Shown here one piece after another: positions 1 through 7,323 of a stretch of 64,000 bases of DNA. The notes under the pieces are model-generated. The model saw nothing but the letters and a program-made list of their open reading frames with translations, searched no databases and was not told where the DNA came from. Made by a program: the position numbers and the translations under genes. Source of the DNA: Herbaspirillum hiltneri N3 (GTDB lineage: Bacteria > Pseudomonadota > Gammaproteobacteria > Burkholderiales > Burkholderiaceae_D). Position 1 is the stretch's first letter; each line of letters starts with the position of its first letter. The stretch covers positions 1,798,001 through 1,862,000 of the forward strand of contig NZ_CP011409.1 in NCBI RefSeq assembly GCF_001267925.1. The letters run 5' to 3'.

Positions 1-85
1 ACGTGATTCCACTCCGGCCATTGGCCGGTTCGTTCTGCAGCGGCACGCCTGCCGCTTGCACGGCGCTGCGCCCTGCCCGCATTGC

Positions 86-667
86 TTACGCACCGGCGTA
101 CTGCACCGGCATTGCATCCTGGCAAGCGCGCGCCAATTGCCCCCATCCCCTGGCCGCGCTGCGGCGCGCCAGTTCCAGGGAACCCGAAACGGCCACAGGC
201 AACGTCGGACGGGCATCGACAGGCGGCGGTTCAGCCGTCTCTCCGGCGGCTTCACCGACGCGACGCGAGTAGACCCGGTCTGCAGAAATCTGACGCTCCG
301 CCGGATTGTCGCCGTCGATGCGATTGACCACCTGGCGCTCTTCTCCGAGCATTTTCGGCCATACCGGGATTTCCCCCTGCTCGGGATGGTCGGCCGGGCT
401 CAAGCGATCATGACGGCTGCCGTGACGGCGACGGCCCGAGGCCAGCCTGGCGCTGGAAAATCGAATATACCAATTGATGTCGCGGCGACCCTCGGGAGTT
501 TTCCCGAGGGCCTGCGTGGGCAATTGCAAGGCCAGCTGGCGCGCCGTCGGCGCGCACTCCGCGCTTCCGCGGCCGCCATTGAGCAGAGCATGCAAGCGCA
601 TGGTCGCGGCCAGTTCATGGGCGTTGGAAAATCCGCCTGCGACGGCGGAAACTGCACGAATCATCAT
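86..667 (-). CDS. Hypothetical protein downstream of NolX-like gene in hrp region
   Basis: An open frame of 193 codons that I do not recognise. It starts at tandem ATG codons (Met-Met-Ile-Arg) preceded by a GGAAAGGAT ribosome-binding site, 60 bp after the stop of the NolX-like gene and in the same direction, so it probably belongs to the transcript started at the hrp box near 1838. The product is rich in Arg and Ala, has no visible signal peptide or membrane segment, and contains two cysteines, unlike the other proteins of this block. High GC makes several frames open here, so coding status rests on position and ribosome-binding site. It could be a T3SS accessory protein or effector, but nothing in the sequence proves that. 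Confidence 0.4.
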   Translation of the reverse strand: MMIRAVSAVAGGFSNAHELAATMRLHALLNGGRGSAECAPTARQLALQLPTQALGKTPEGRRDINWYIRFSSARLASGRRRHGSRHDRLSPADHPEQGEIPVWPKMLGEERQVVNRIDGDNPAERQISADRVYSRRVGEAAGETAEPPPVDARPTLPVAVSGSLELARRSAARGWGQLARACQDAMPVQYAGA

Positions 668-727
668 TTATCCTTTCCCATAAATAGCGTGGCCATGCAT
701 CACTGCAACACTCTCTTTACGCTGCGA

Positions 728-1693
728 TCACGCCGAGATCGTACCGTCGTCGATGGCGGCCTGATAATCGGCCTTGCCCAGCTCGCCGTCGAACTCGCCC
801 TTCTTGGCCGACTCCATCTTCTTGAACAATTCGCCGTTGTTGGCCATGTAGGCCTGTGCGGCAGCCTGCACTTCGGGCGGGACCTGGATGGTCTTGCCGT
901 TCTTGTCGGTGAAGTAGCCGGTCTCGGCGATCTGCTGCATCTGCGCCGCGGAAATCAGCTGGATGTCGTGATCGTCCTGGAACTGATGGATGGTCTTGGC
1001 TGCGCTGGAATCCGACGGCAGCGGCGCACCACCCTGCGGCATGCCCGGAGGGTAGGCGCCGGGCTGATAAGCCGGCGGCTGCACCGAGTATGGCGGCGGC
1101 GCATAGCCGCCGTTTTGCGGCGCGCCGAACTGGCCGGTACGATCGACCACCGGCGGACCGCCGTTGCCCGACGAAATGGTGCCGTCGTCGATGGCCGCCT
1201 GATAATCGGCCTTGCCCAGCTCCCCATCGTGCTTGCCGGTCTTGGCGGCTTCCATTTTCTTGAACAGCTCGCCGTTGTTGGCCATGAAGGCTTGCGCGGC
1301 AGCCTGCACTTCCGGCGGGGCTTGGATGGACTTGCCGTTCTTGTCGGTGAAGTAACCGGTCTCGGCGATCTGCTGCATCTGCGCCGCGGAAATCAGCTGG
1401 ATGTCGTGGTCGTTCTGGAACTGGTTGATGGTCTTGGCTGCGCTGGCGTCGGACGGCAAGGCGCCTTGCGTCCCCACGCCCATCATGTTGCGCAGGTAAT
1501 TCTTGATGCCGTCCGGCACCGGCAGGTTGTTGATCCAGGCCGCGATCTGATCCGGCTTCATGTTGCCATAGCCGCCTCCGCCGATATCGTATGCCCCGCC
1601 TTCGTTGCCGGGATAAGGCGGCGGGATGTAGCCGGGGAATTTTCCCCCTTCATAGTACGTGGTGGTAGTGGTGGTGGTAACGATGGCCGACAT
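728..1693 (-). CDS. NolX/HrpF-like two-repeat protein, probable T3SS secreted protein
   Basis: 321 residues, no cysteine. Layout: a Thr run at residues 6-12, a Gly/Pro/Tyr-rich segment (about 13-45), a short helical region (46-78), a 96-residue repeat (79-174), a Pro/Gly/Tyr linker (175-224) and a second 96-residue repeat (225-320), with the protein ending one residue later. Each repeat ends in an acidic DGELGKADYQAAI signature reminiscent of the Asp-rich repeats in the N-terminal part of NolX/HrpF translocon proteins; the hydrophobic C-terminal half of those proteins is absent. The start is the ATG with GGAG 7 bases upstream; a longer frame exists but has no such site. A hrp box lies 131 bp upstream. 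Likely a T3SS-exported harpin, effector or translocator helper; the assignment is by pattern only. Confidence 0.65.
   Translation of the reverse strand: MSAIVTTTTTTTYYEGGKFPGYIPPPYPGNEGGAYDIGGGGYGNMKPDQIAAWINNLPVPDGIKNYLRNMMGVGTQGALPSDASAAKTINQFQNDHDIQLISAAQMQQIAETGYFTDKNGKSIQAPPEVQAAAQAFMANNGELFKKMEAAKTGKHDGELGKADYQAAIDDGTISSGNGGPPVVDRTGQFGAPQNGGYAPPPYSVQPPAYQPGAYPPGMPQGGAPLPSDSSAAKTIHQFQDDHDIQLISAAQMQQIAETGYFTDKNGKTIQVPPEVQAAAQAYMANNGELFKKMESAKKGEFDGELGKADYQAAIDDGTISA
734..1021 (-). repeat. Repeat unit 2 of the NolX-like protein
   Basis: 288 bp encoding residues 225-320 of the NolX-like protein. It matches the unit at 1172-1459 at about 86 of 96 residues, with long stretches identical in DNA, which points to a fairly recent in-frame duplication. 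Confidence 0.9.
1172..1459 (-). repeat. Repeat unit 1 of the NolX-like protein
   Basis: 288 bp encoding residues 79-174. The differences from the second unit are mostly conservative (Asn/Asp, Ser/Thr, Phe/Tyr), so both copies appear to be under purifying selection. Confidence 0.9.
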
Positions 1694-1823
1694 GCTTTTC
1701 TCCGAAATGGGGTGGGTACTCAAACGTCTCAGTTGCGTCTCGTCGTCCGCTGGCGGACATCGGACCTGCACCGGGTTCATCCACATCCCCGTCAACCGCA
1801 ACAGGCCCTCACGGACTCGCTTT

Positions 1824-1852
1824 TAAGTGGCCGTCCGTGCGCGATAGTTCCA
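1824..1852 (-). promoter_or_regulatory. hrp box (HrpL-type promoter) for the NolX-like gene
   Basis: On the minus strand the site reads TGGAACT-N15-CCACTTA, matching the HrpL (ECF sigma) consensus KGGARCY-N15/16-CCACNNA at every defined position. It lies 131 bp upstream of the ATG at 1693 and between that gene and the small gene ending at 1983. Confidence 0.85.
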
Positions 1853-1982
1853 CCGGAAATCTGTGCAACAGGACGGTCCGTGCGGGAAGCCGGCAGCTCA
1901 GGACGGCCATCCGCACGCATGCGAACAGGCGCGAAGCGCAGCCGGGTTCCGGTCGCGCTTCGCGCCATGGAGGAAGCAGTTG

Positions 1983-2177
1983 TTACAACGCAGCTTGGGC
2001 GCCGTCTTCCGCCTTCTTGAGGAATTTCGCGAAAATATTGACGTTGTCGACGTCGGTCTGTGCATCGGCCACAGCCTGCTGGTCGGCACGCGCCTTTTTG
2101 GAAGCGCGACGCGCGGCCGCCGCAGTGGTCGAGCCAGGATCGCCGTCGCCGGCGAGGGAAGTTGCTGCAATGGCCAT
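1983..2177 (-). CDS. Small cysteine-free hrp-region protein (64 aa)
   Basis: 64 codons. The start is the ATG with AAGGAG 7 bases upstream; the frame stays open further back but nothing supports an earlier start. The protein is Ala-rich, polar and cysteine-free, with an RRASKKARADQQ basic helix near residues 23-34 and a C-terminal segment DVDNVNIFAKFLKKAEDG. Its size and amphipathic helical character would fit a secreted T3SS subunit or substrate, but I see no diagnostic motif. It is the last of three same-strand small genes that follow the hrp box at 2861-2889. Confidence 0.65.
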   Translation of the reverse strand: MAIAATSLAGDGDPGSTTAAAARRASKKARADQQAVADAQTDVDNVNIFAKFLKKAEDGAQAAL

Positions 2178-2290
2178 ACGGAACTCCTTGCTGCTGCCGG
2201 CCCGGACGCCGACGACAAGCGCCTGCGCGGGCCAGGACGATTTGCCGGGCTCGCGGCGGCGACACCTGCCTGCGCCGCCGCGAGGATTGT

Positions 2291-2497
2291 TCATTGCTGA
2301 TCGTTGACGTTCTTCGCCATGGTGTTGAAGATCTTCAGCTTCGCCAGCGAAGACGCCTGCTGCGAAACCCATAGCTGGAATTCCACCGCTTGCGCGGCGC
2401 CCGCTTGCGCAGCCTGGACGGTCGGGCTGGCTCCCTGGCGCATGGTCGGATTCTCGCTGGCGTAGCTCTGGCCGAGCTGACTTTGGAAGGTCGACAT
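2291..2497 (-). CDS. Small cysteine-free hrp-region protein (68 aa)
   Basis: 68 codons from an ATG preceded by GGAAAGGAG. The N-terminus is polar and Ser/Gln-rich (MSTFQSQLGQSYAS), as in many T3SS export signals; the second half is an Ala/Gln helix ending KLKIFNTMAKNVNDQQ. No cysteine, no membrane segment. The KLKIF segment resembles the C-terminal parts of the two neighbouring small proteins, suggesting one divergent family. It lies 113 bp upstream of the 64-residue gene and probably shares its transcript. No named family recognised. Confidence 0.65.
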   Translation of the reverse strand: MSTFQSQLGQSYASENPTMRQGASPTVQAAQAGAAQAVEFQLWVSQQASSLAKLKIFNTMAKNVNDQQ

Positions 2498-2636
2498 GGT
2501 GCTCCTTTCCGGCGAACCGGTAACTGGATGAAACGGGACAACGCCGCGTGCACGGCGCCGCACTTCTGGAAATTGCCGGGACGGGATGCGCGCAAGCGGT
2601 CCCCCGTCCCGTAGGGCTTGCGCCCGAAAAAAGTGG

Positions 2637-2795
2637 TCAGCCGCCGGCCAGGTCCTTCGAATTGGTACGACCGCTCTTTTCAATCTTCAGCTTTACGTTG
2701 TCGGCATCCACCGCTTCCTGAGCTGCATTCGTCATTTCCTGGTCGACAATAGCGTGACCCGCACCGGCACCTGCTGCTGCTCCTGTTACTGCCAT
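2637..2795 (-). CDS. Small hrp-box-driven protein (52 aa)
   Basis: 52 codons beginning after GGAGG placed 5 bases before the ATG. The N-terminus is a Gly/Ala-rich stretch ([20 protein letters not shown]) followed by a polar helix containing DADNVKLKIEKSG. Cysteine-free. It is the first gene after a consensus hrp box 66 bp upstream, so HrpL control is well supported while the function is unknown. The xDNVxL/I pattern is shared with the 64-residue protein two genes on. Confidence 0.65.
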   Translation of the reverse strand: MAVTGAAAGAGAGHAIVDQEMTNAAQEAVDADNVKLKIEKSGRTNSKDLAGG

Positions 2796-2860
2796 GATAA
2801 CCTCCGTAAAAATTAAAAAACACCGCCCAAGCCACACCAAGAAAACGAGACGGTCGCCGA

Positions 2861-2889
2861 TAAGTGGAGCAACAAAATCCGCTGGTTCC
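2861..2889 (-). promoter_or_regulatory. Consensus hrp box for the small-protein operon
   Basis: Minus strand GGAACC-N16-CCACTTA, a perfect match to the HrpL consensus, 66 bp upstream of the ATG at 2795. It is divergent from another hrp-like box at 2998-3026. Confidence 0.9.
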
Positions 2890-2997
2890 ACGTCGTGCAA
2901 AAAACTTCTTCCTGCTTCCGCAAAACCGACCGTCCCACCTCCCTGCCGACATGGGTCGCGTCCGGCGCCCCGCGGTTCCATCCTCGCCGGACACGGT

Positions 2998-3026
2998 GGA
3001 ACTCTTGCGCCGCGGGGCGCTACCCA
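2998..3026 (+). promoter_or_regulatory. Probable hrp box for the harpin-like gene
   Basis: Plus strand GGAACT preceded by T, then 16 bases, then CTACCCA: one mismatch in the -10 motif CCACNNA. It is 46 bp upstream of the ATG at 3073 and divergent from the consensus box at 2861-2889. Confidence 0.6.
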
Positions 3027-3072
3027 TTGAAGCAGTAGCGATGTTCGATCAACCCCACGTTAAGGAACCACC

Positions 3073-3471
3073 ATGAGCTTCACGATCGCCGCCGGCACCG
3101 GGCCGAGCAACATCCCCTCCGCAGGGGAAATGAATTCCTATTCCAATGGTTTGAAAACCCAGTCGACAGATTCCCTGTTGAGCAAGCTGAGCGACCCGAG
3201 CACCGAGCAATGGCAGAAGGACGCCATTACCAAGGAATTGCAAAACCGGGCCGACGCCAACCAGCAGGCGCAAGGTGCGGGAGGCGGAGAAGGCGGCGGT
3301 TCCGAAGACATGCAGCAGCTGCTGAAAAAGCTGCAGGACGGCACCATCACCGACGAGGAACTGCAAAAGCTGGCGAAGATGCTCGGCGTCGATCCCGCCA
3401 AACTGGAAGCAATGAAGGGCAAAGGCGACGGCGAGCATATGGTCGCCAACGGCGACATCCAGGGCGGTTAA
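3073..3471 (+). CDS. Harpin-like cysteine-free acidic protein, probable T3SS export
   Basis: 132 residues, no cysteine, no signal peptide, N-terminus rich in Ser/Thr/Gly/Asn. Two amphipathic helical stretches (about 32-62 and 75-118) flank a Gly-rich GAGGGEGGGS linker at roughly 67-76. This composition is the loose profile of harpins (Gly-rich, Cys-free, hydrophilic, helper proteins of the plant T3SS). The second part, DGTITDEELQKLAKMLGVD, also looks like a lone EF-hand-like turn. The ATG follows AAGGAACC, a usable ribosome-binding site, and a near-consensus hrp box sits upstream. Sequence family not identified with certainty; a translocator or regulator role is also possible. Confidence 0.65.
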   Translation: MSFTIAAGTGPSNIPSAGEMNSYSNGLKTQSTDSLLSKLSDPSTEQWQKDAITKELQNRADANQQAQGAGGGEGGGSEDMQQLLKKLQDGTITDEELQKLAKMLGVDPAKLEAMKGKGDGEHMVANGDIQGG

Positions 3472-3632
3472 GCAGCCTTCGCGGCGGTCCGTCCGGGCCG
3501 CCGCAGGCCGTGCCTGCGCGCCCATCGCGGCTCACCGGCACGTATCATTCCCGCCTTCCGCATACACGCATCTTTCCCCGAACTTTGCTCTCCCATCGCC
3601 CTCCCGTCCCCGGCCCGGCCGGCGCCGTTTCC

Positions 3633-4037
3633 TCAGTCGTGCAAAAAGCGATTGCGCTCCCAGTCGCGTGCCATGACGGAGAAATGCTCCAGCGTCTCCA
3701 GCACTGAATGCAAGGTGGCGTACTGCAGCCGGACCCGACAGATCAGCACGAGGCGATCGCGCTCCGCATCGTAGGCGAAGGTCGCCTGGTGGGCGCCGAA
3801 CAGATAGGTATTGATTTCCAGCAGGCGCAGCAACGCCGGGTCTCGCGGCGGCGCCGGTACGGCGCCGAAATCGCAGTGCACCAGCATGCTGTCGGGCGCC
3901 AGCAAGCCGCCGAAAAAAAGCGTGAAATGTGCACCGTAGGCGTTCAGGTGCGCGACCTGGCTGGCCGGTCCCGGCTTCTGGATGTTGAAGCGGATGCACA
4001 AGCGGTCGATCAAGGCGCGATAGCGTTCTATCGTCAT
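3633..4037 (-). CDS. CesT/Tir-family type III secretion chaperone
   Basis: 134 residues with the class I T3SS chaperone plan: an N-terminal helix (YRALIDRLCIRFNI), a run of beta strands in which MLVHCDFGAVP and RLVLICRVRL are typical, and a C-terminal helix (LHSVLETLEHFSVMARDWERN). These cytosolic homodimers bind the N-terminal region of effectors and hold them ready for export. The ATG follows GGAAGG. It lies downstream of the 41-residue gene, on the same strand with a 146-bp gap, so it may be expressed from the hrp box near 4359. It converges with the harpin-like gene. Its cognate effector cannot be read from this window. Confidence 0.75.
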   Translation of the reverse strand: MTIERYRALIDRLCIRFNIQKPGPASQVAHLNAYGAHFTLFFGGLLAPDSMLVHCDFGAVPAPPRDPALLRLLEINTYLFGAHQATFAYDAERDRLVLICRVRLQYATLHSVLETLEHFSVMARDWERNRFLHD

Positions 4038-4183
4038 GCGGCCTTCCCTGCAATTTTCTTATATGCCGTCACGGCGTGGACGACGGTCGCCGGCGGCGCG
4101 TCGCGCGATGAGTAGCCGGACGAGCGCCCGGCTACGGACAAGACGTGGATGAAATGAGGAAAACGGAAGCGTCAACCGGCAAT

Positions 4184-4309
4184 TCAGTCGATGTCTCCGG
4201 ACTGTGGCGGGGGCGGCTGGCCGCCGCCCAGTACCGTGCCGATAGGGTCGAGGACTGCTCCCACGGGGTTAGTGACTACATTCAGTGGATTGGGAATCTG
4301 GGCCATCAT
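4184..4309 (-). CDS. Tiny hrp-box-driven protein (41 aa)
   Basis: 41 codons starting at tandem ATG codons directly after AAAGGAGAG, an excellent ribosome-binding site. The peptide begins MMAQIPNPLNVVTNPVGAVL, continues with DPIGTVLGGG and ends in a poly-Pro PPPPQSGDID tail; the repeated NP/DP-(V/I)G pattern suggests short repeated turns. No cysteine and no charged N-terminus. A perfect hrp box begins 36 bp upstream, so it is very likely transcribed by the HrpL sigma factor, followed by the CesT-like chaperone. Similar very short, Pro/Gly-rich products would be missed by length-limited gene calling. Function unknown; a secreted peptide is possible. Confidence 0.7.
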   Translation of the reverse strand: MMAQIPNPLNVVTNPVGAVLDPIGTVLGGGQPPPPQSGDID

Positions 4310-4344
4310 CTCTCCTTTGAAAAAATGCTTAACGTAAGCATGGA

Positions 4345-4373
4345 TAAGTGGACATGTGCCAACGCACGGTTCC
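4345..4373 (-). promoter_or_regulatory. Consensus hrp box for the 41-aa gene and chaperone
   Basis: Minus strand GGAACC-N16-CCACTTA, identical in both motifs and spacing to the box at 2861-2889. It is 36 bp upstream of the first ATG of the 41-codon gene. Confidence 0.9.
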
Positions 4374-4443
4374 TCCCCGGATCGGCGCGGGCGACTTTTA
4401 TTTGCGAACGCACATGGCCGAGGCCGGCTTGCCGCGATGCGAA

Positions 4444-5160
4444 TCAGGACAATGCCGCAGTCGGCGCGCTGCCGAAACCGTCGGCCATCAGGAAATCGAC
4501 GACGCGTGATGCGCCGGCCGCAACGCCGACCAGCCGGCCGTCGCGCAGGAGTTCCAGAAAACGTTCGCGCAACGGGAACAGGCGATCTTCCGTCGCACGG
4601 ATTTCAGCCTGCATGTCGGTATCGAACACGCCCGGCGCCAGGCTGCAAATGCGCAGCCCCTGCCGGCGGTCGAGCGCTGCGGCGCGCGCATGATGGTCCA
4701 ATGCCGCCTTTGCCGAGCAATATGCACTCCAGCCGGCGAAGGCGTCGCGGCCGGCGCCGCTGGAAATGTGCAGGATGCGCCGCTGAGCGGCGTCGGCGGC
4801 GGCGACCGCGCCGGCCAGCAGCAGCGGCGCGCTGACGTTCAGCGCCAGCGCTTGCGCCAGCGTCGCCGCAGCCAGCTGGTCCGGGGCGCCCATCGGGTGC
4901 ACGGTGGCGGCATTGTTGACCAGGAAAGCAATGTCTTCTCCGCGCAGGAACGCCGCCGGTGCGCGCGTCTCCAGCCAGGCCAGCAGCGCAGCGGTATCGG
5001 CCAGATCGATCGCATGCTGCGTCAGCAGCTGCGGAAAACGCGCCTGCAAGCCGGCATTGGGCCGGCGCGCCAATCCCAGCACCGCAACGCCGCGCTGCAG
5101 CAGTTCGGCGGCGATCGCCGCGCCAAGGCCACGGCTGTGGCCGGTCACTATTGCTTTCAT
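4444..5160 (-). CDS. Short-chain dehydrogenase/reductase (benzil/sepiapterin reductase-like)
   Basis: 238 residues. The N-terminal Rossmann motif TGHSRGLG (about 6-13), the VNNAA structural motif and the catalytic YCSAK (Tyr and Lys) identify a classical SDR using NAD(P)H. The compact size and the LARR adenine-ribose region suggest NADPH preference, as in benzil and sepiapterin reductase-like members. The ATG at 5160 follows GGGAGCA; the frame remains open upstream without a ribosome-binding site. It is divergent from the aminotransferase at 5337 and has no link to the hrp genes except position. Substrate unknown. Confidence 0.85.
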   Translation of the reverse strand: MKAIVTGHSRGLGAAIAAELLQRGVAVLGLARRPNAGLQARFPQLLTQHAIDLADTAALLAWLETRAPAAFLRGEDIAFLVNNAATVHPMGAPDQLAAATLAQALALNVSAPLLLAGAVAAADAAQRRILHISSGAGRDAFAGWSAYCSAKAALDHHARAAALDRRQGLRICSLAPGVFDTDMQAEIRATEDRLFPLRERFLELLRDGRLVGVAAGASRVVDFLMADGFGSAPTAALS

Positions 5161-5336
5161 TGCTGCTCCCAGGTTGTCGTGCCGGCCGGATTGCCGGACA
5201 GTGCGCCAATCGGCATGGAACCGCTCCGCCACGATGGTCACTCACGCTAAACGTCAAAAAATGCGTTGAAAACGCGCTAACGGCGCCGCCCTGCAAGACC
5301 CGCGGCGGTCATTTCTTCCTCTATTCCGGACCTGCC

Positions 5337-6722
5337 ATGAACGATTTTGTCGGCCAATTCCTGGCCAAGAAGGATTACAAAGACATCCACGTATCGCGGC
5401 ATCTGTTGCCTTTTGAAGATCATAAGTTCCTGAAGGCCGCCGATGCCCGCGTCATGGTCAGGGGCGCCGGGGTGTACCTCTGGGACGAACACGGAAACAA
5501 GTTCCTCGACGGCTTGTCCGGCCTGTGGTGCACTGCGCTCGGCTATGGCCGGCCCGAACTGATCGCCGCCGCCGCCGCGCAGATGGAGACCTTGTCCTAT
5601 TGCAGCCAGTACTTCAACACGACCAATCCGGCCATCGCTGAATTGTCGGCCAAACTGTTCGATCTCCTCCCTTCGCCTTTCAGCCGGGTCCTGTATACCA
5701 ACTCGGGATCGGAGGCCAACGACCTCATGATCAAGCTGGTGCGCCGGTTCTGGCAGCTGGCCGGCAAGCCCGGCAAGAGAATCCTCATCGCACGCCATAA
5801 CGGCTACCACGGCGCTACCATTGCCTCCGCCTCGCTGGGCGGCATGAAACTGATGCACGAACTGAGCGGCGGCATGATCGACGACGTTCACCACATCGAC
5901 GAGCCTTATCGGTTCGGCCTCCGGGATGCCCAGGACGAGACCGCGTTCGGCGTGCACGCGGCACGCGAGCTGGAGGCAAAAATACTGGAACTGGGCGCAG
6001 ACCGGGTCGGTGCGTTTGTCGCCGAACCATTCCAGGGCGCGGGCGGCGTCATTTTTCCGCCGGCCAGCTACTGGCCCGAGATCCAGCGCATCTGCACCCG
6101 ATACGATGTGCTGCTCTGCGCCGACGAAGTGGTCGGCGGCTTCGGCCGCACCGGCAGCTGGTTCGCGCACGAATACTTCGGCTTCGCGCCAGACATGATG
6201 ACCATCGCCAAAGGCCTGACCTCCGGCTACGTGCCGATGGGAGGCCTGGTCCTGACGCAGCGCATCGCCGATACGCTGGCCGACTGCGGCGGCACATTTG
6301 CGCACGGCCTTACCTATCAGGGCCATCCGCTGGCGGCGGCAGTGGCACTGGCGACGCTGCGCCTGCTGGACGATGGCGGCATCGTGGACATGGTCGAGAA
6401 TGACACCGGCCCCTATCTGCAGCGCTGCCTGCGCGAAGTCCTTGGCGGCCACGTGCTGGTCGCCGAGATCCATGGCGCGGGCGCAGTGGCGGCACTTCAG
6501 CTGGCTTACGGCCGGCACAAGGACCAACGCTTCTCCAATGAAAACATGGTGGGTCTGTATTGCATGCGCAAGGCGCTGGAACACGGATTGATCCTGCGCA
6601 CCACGGCGGCGCGCCTGATCGTGGCGCCCGCCCTGGTGGCCACGCGCGCCGAGATCGACGAGCTCGTCGGCAAGCTGCGGCTGACGCTGGACGACGCCGC
6701 ACGCGCGTTGAAGATGATGTAG
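5337..6722 (+). CDS. Class III (omega) aminotransferase
   Basis: 461 residues, PLP-dependent. Features in order: the substrate-side GLWCTALGYG segment, the phosphate-binding NSGSEAND, the HNGYHGAT motif, the cofactor-contacting CADEVVGGFGRTG, and the catalytic Schiff-base lysine in TIAKGLTSGYVPMGG. The family covers beta-alanine/pyruvate, putrescine and other omega-amine transaminases. The start chosen follows from homologous length (about 450-465); the frame is open for a further 378 bases upstream. Its real substrate is uncertain; the small gene 20 bp downstream on the same strand may be cotranscribed. Confidence 0.9.
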   Translation: MNDFVGQFLAKKDYKDIHVSRHLLPFEDHKFLKAADARVMVRGAGVYLWDEHGNKFLDGLSGLWCTALGYGRPELIAAAAAQMETLSYCSQYFNTTNPAIAELSAKLFDLLPSPFSRVLYTNSGSEANDLMIKLVRRFWQLAGKPGKRILIARHNGYHGATIASASLGGMKLMHELSGGMIDDVHHIDEPYRFGLRDAQDETAFGVHAARELEAKILELGADRVGAFVAEPFQGAGGVIFPPASYWPEIQRICTRYDVLLCADEVVGGFGRTGSWFAHEYFGFAPDMMTIAKGLTSGYVPMGGLVLTQRIADTLADCGGTFAHGLTYQGHPLAAAVALATLRLLDDGGIVDMVENDTGPYLQRCLREVLGGHVLVAEIHGAGAVAALQLAYGRHKDQRFSNENMVGLYCMRKALEHGLILRTTAARLIVAPALVATRAEIDELVGKLRLTLDDAARALKMM

Positions 6723-6742
6723 CACCTGGAACAGAAACAACC

Positions 6743-7150
6743 ATGTATCCCCTTCTTTCCTTGGATGAAGCTTTCCTCCGTTCGCAACACGCGCGCCCCA
6801 ACCGACGCGCCCTGATCCTGCTCATCCATGACCGTCACAGCAGCTATTGGTGGGGCGGCAACGTCGACAAATGGCGGCCATCGCCGACAATATTTCCCTC
6901 TGCCGCGACGGCAGAGCAATGCAAGCGACTGGTACAGCGCTTCCGTTGCAACGGCGGCAAGGCCCGCATGCTGCTGATGCACGCCAACGGCTCGCTCGGC
7001 GCCGTCATGCTTGGCGTCGAATCCAAAGAGGAAGTCGTCAGGTGGCTGCTGGACACAGCAGGCGCCGTCATCGTCGCAGCGCCGTCCGCCGTCGCGCTGA
7101 TGGCGCACTCCCCGGTGATGCAGCAAAGGGAACTGCGCTTGCCTGCCTGA
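6743..7150 (+). CDS. Hypothetical protein (135 aa)
   Basis: Unrecognised. 135 codons starting 20 bp after the aminotransferase stop, with only a weak GGAAC ribosome-binding site. The predicted product has alternating hydrophobic strands (ALILLIHD, ARMLLMHA, GAVIVAAP) that look like a small alpha/beta fold rather than random translation, and a conspicuous SSYWWGG. No signal peptide. The opposite strand is also open over most of this stretch, so the call is tentative. Confidence 0.5.
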   Translation: MYPLLSLDEAFLRSQHARPNRRALILLIHDRHSSYWWGGNVDKWRPSPTIFPSAATAEQCKRLVQRFRCNGGKARMLLMHANGSLGAVMLGVESKEEVVRWLLDTAGAVIVAAPSAVALMAHSPVMQQRELRLPA

Positions 7151-7323
7151 CATTCATCGGTAACCTCGCCGGCGACACGATGCTCTCGAAAGCGCACATG
7201 CCGGCATCCTCGGATCGCGTCATCGCTGTTCTGCGCGCATTGTCTTTTAGCTCCTGCAGCCTCAAGCCGGCCTGTTTCAGAATCGCCCAAACGCGTTCTC
7301 AACTTGATGAAAGACAGACGACC

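Noticed and set aside
56..2020. A 654-codon plus-strand open frame
   Set aside because: It lies antisense to the repeat-bearing NolX-like gene and its neighbours, its product is an Arg/Leu/Gly-rich mixture repeating with the antisense repeats, and it lacks a ribosome-binding site. GC-rich antisense frames of this kind are common here.
3064..3090. GGAACC just before the harpin-like ATG as another hrp box
   Set aside because: No CCACNNA motif follows at 15-16 bases and it would place transcription inside the gene; it most likely serves as the ribosome-binding site.
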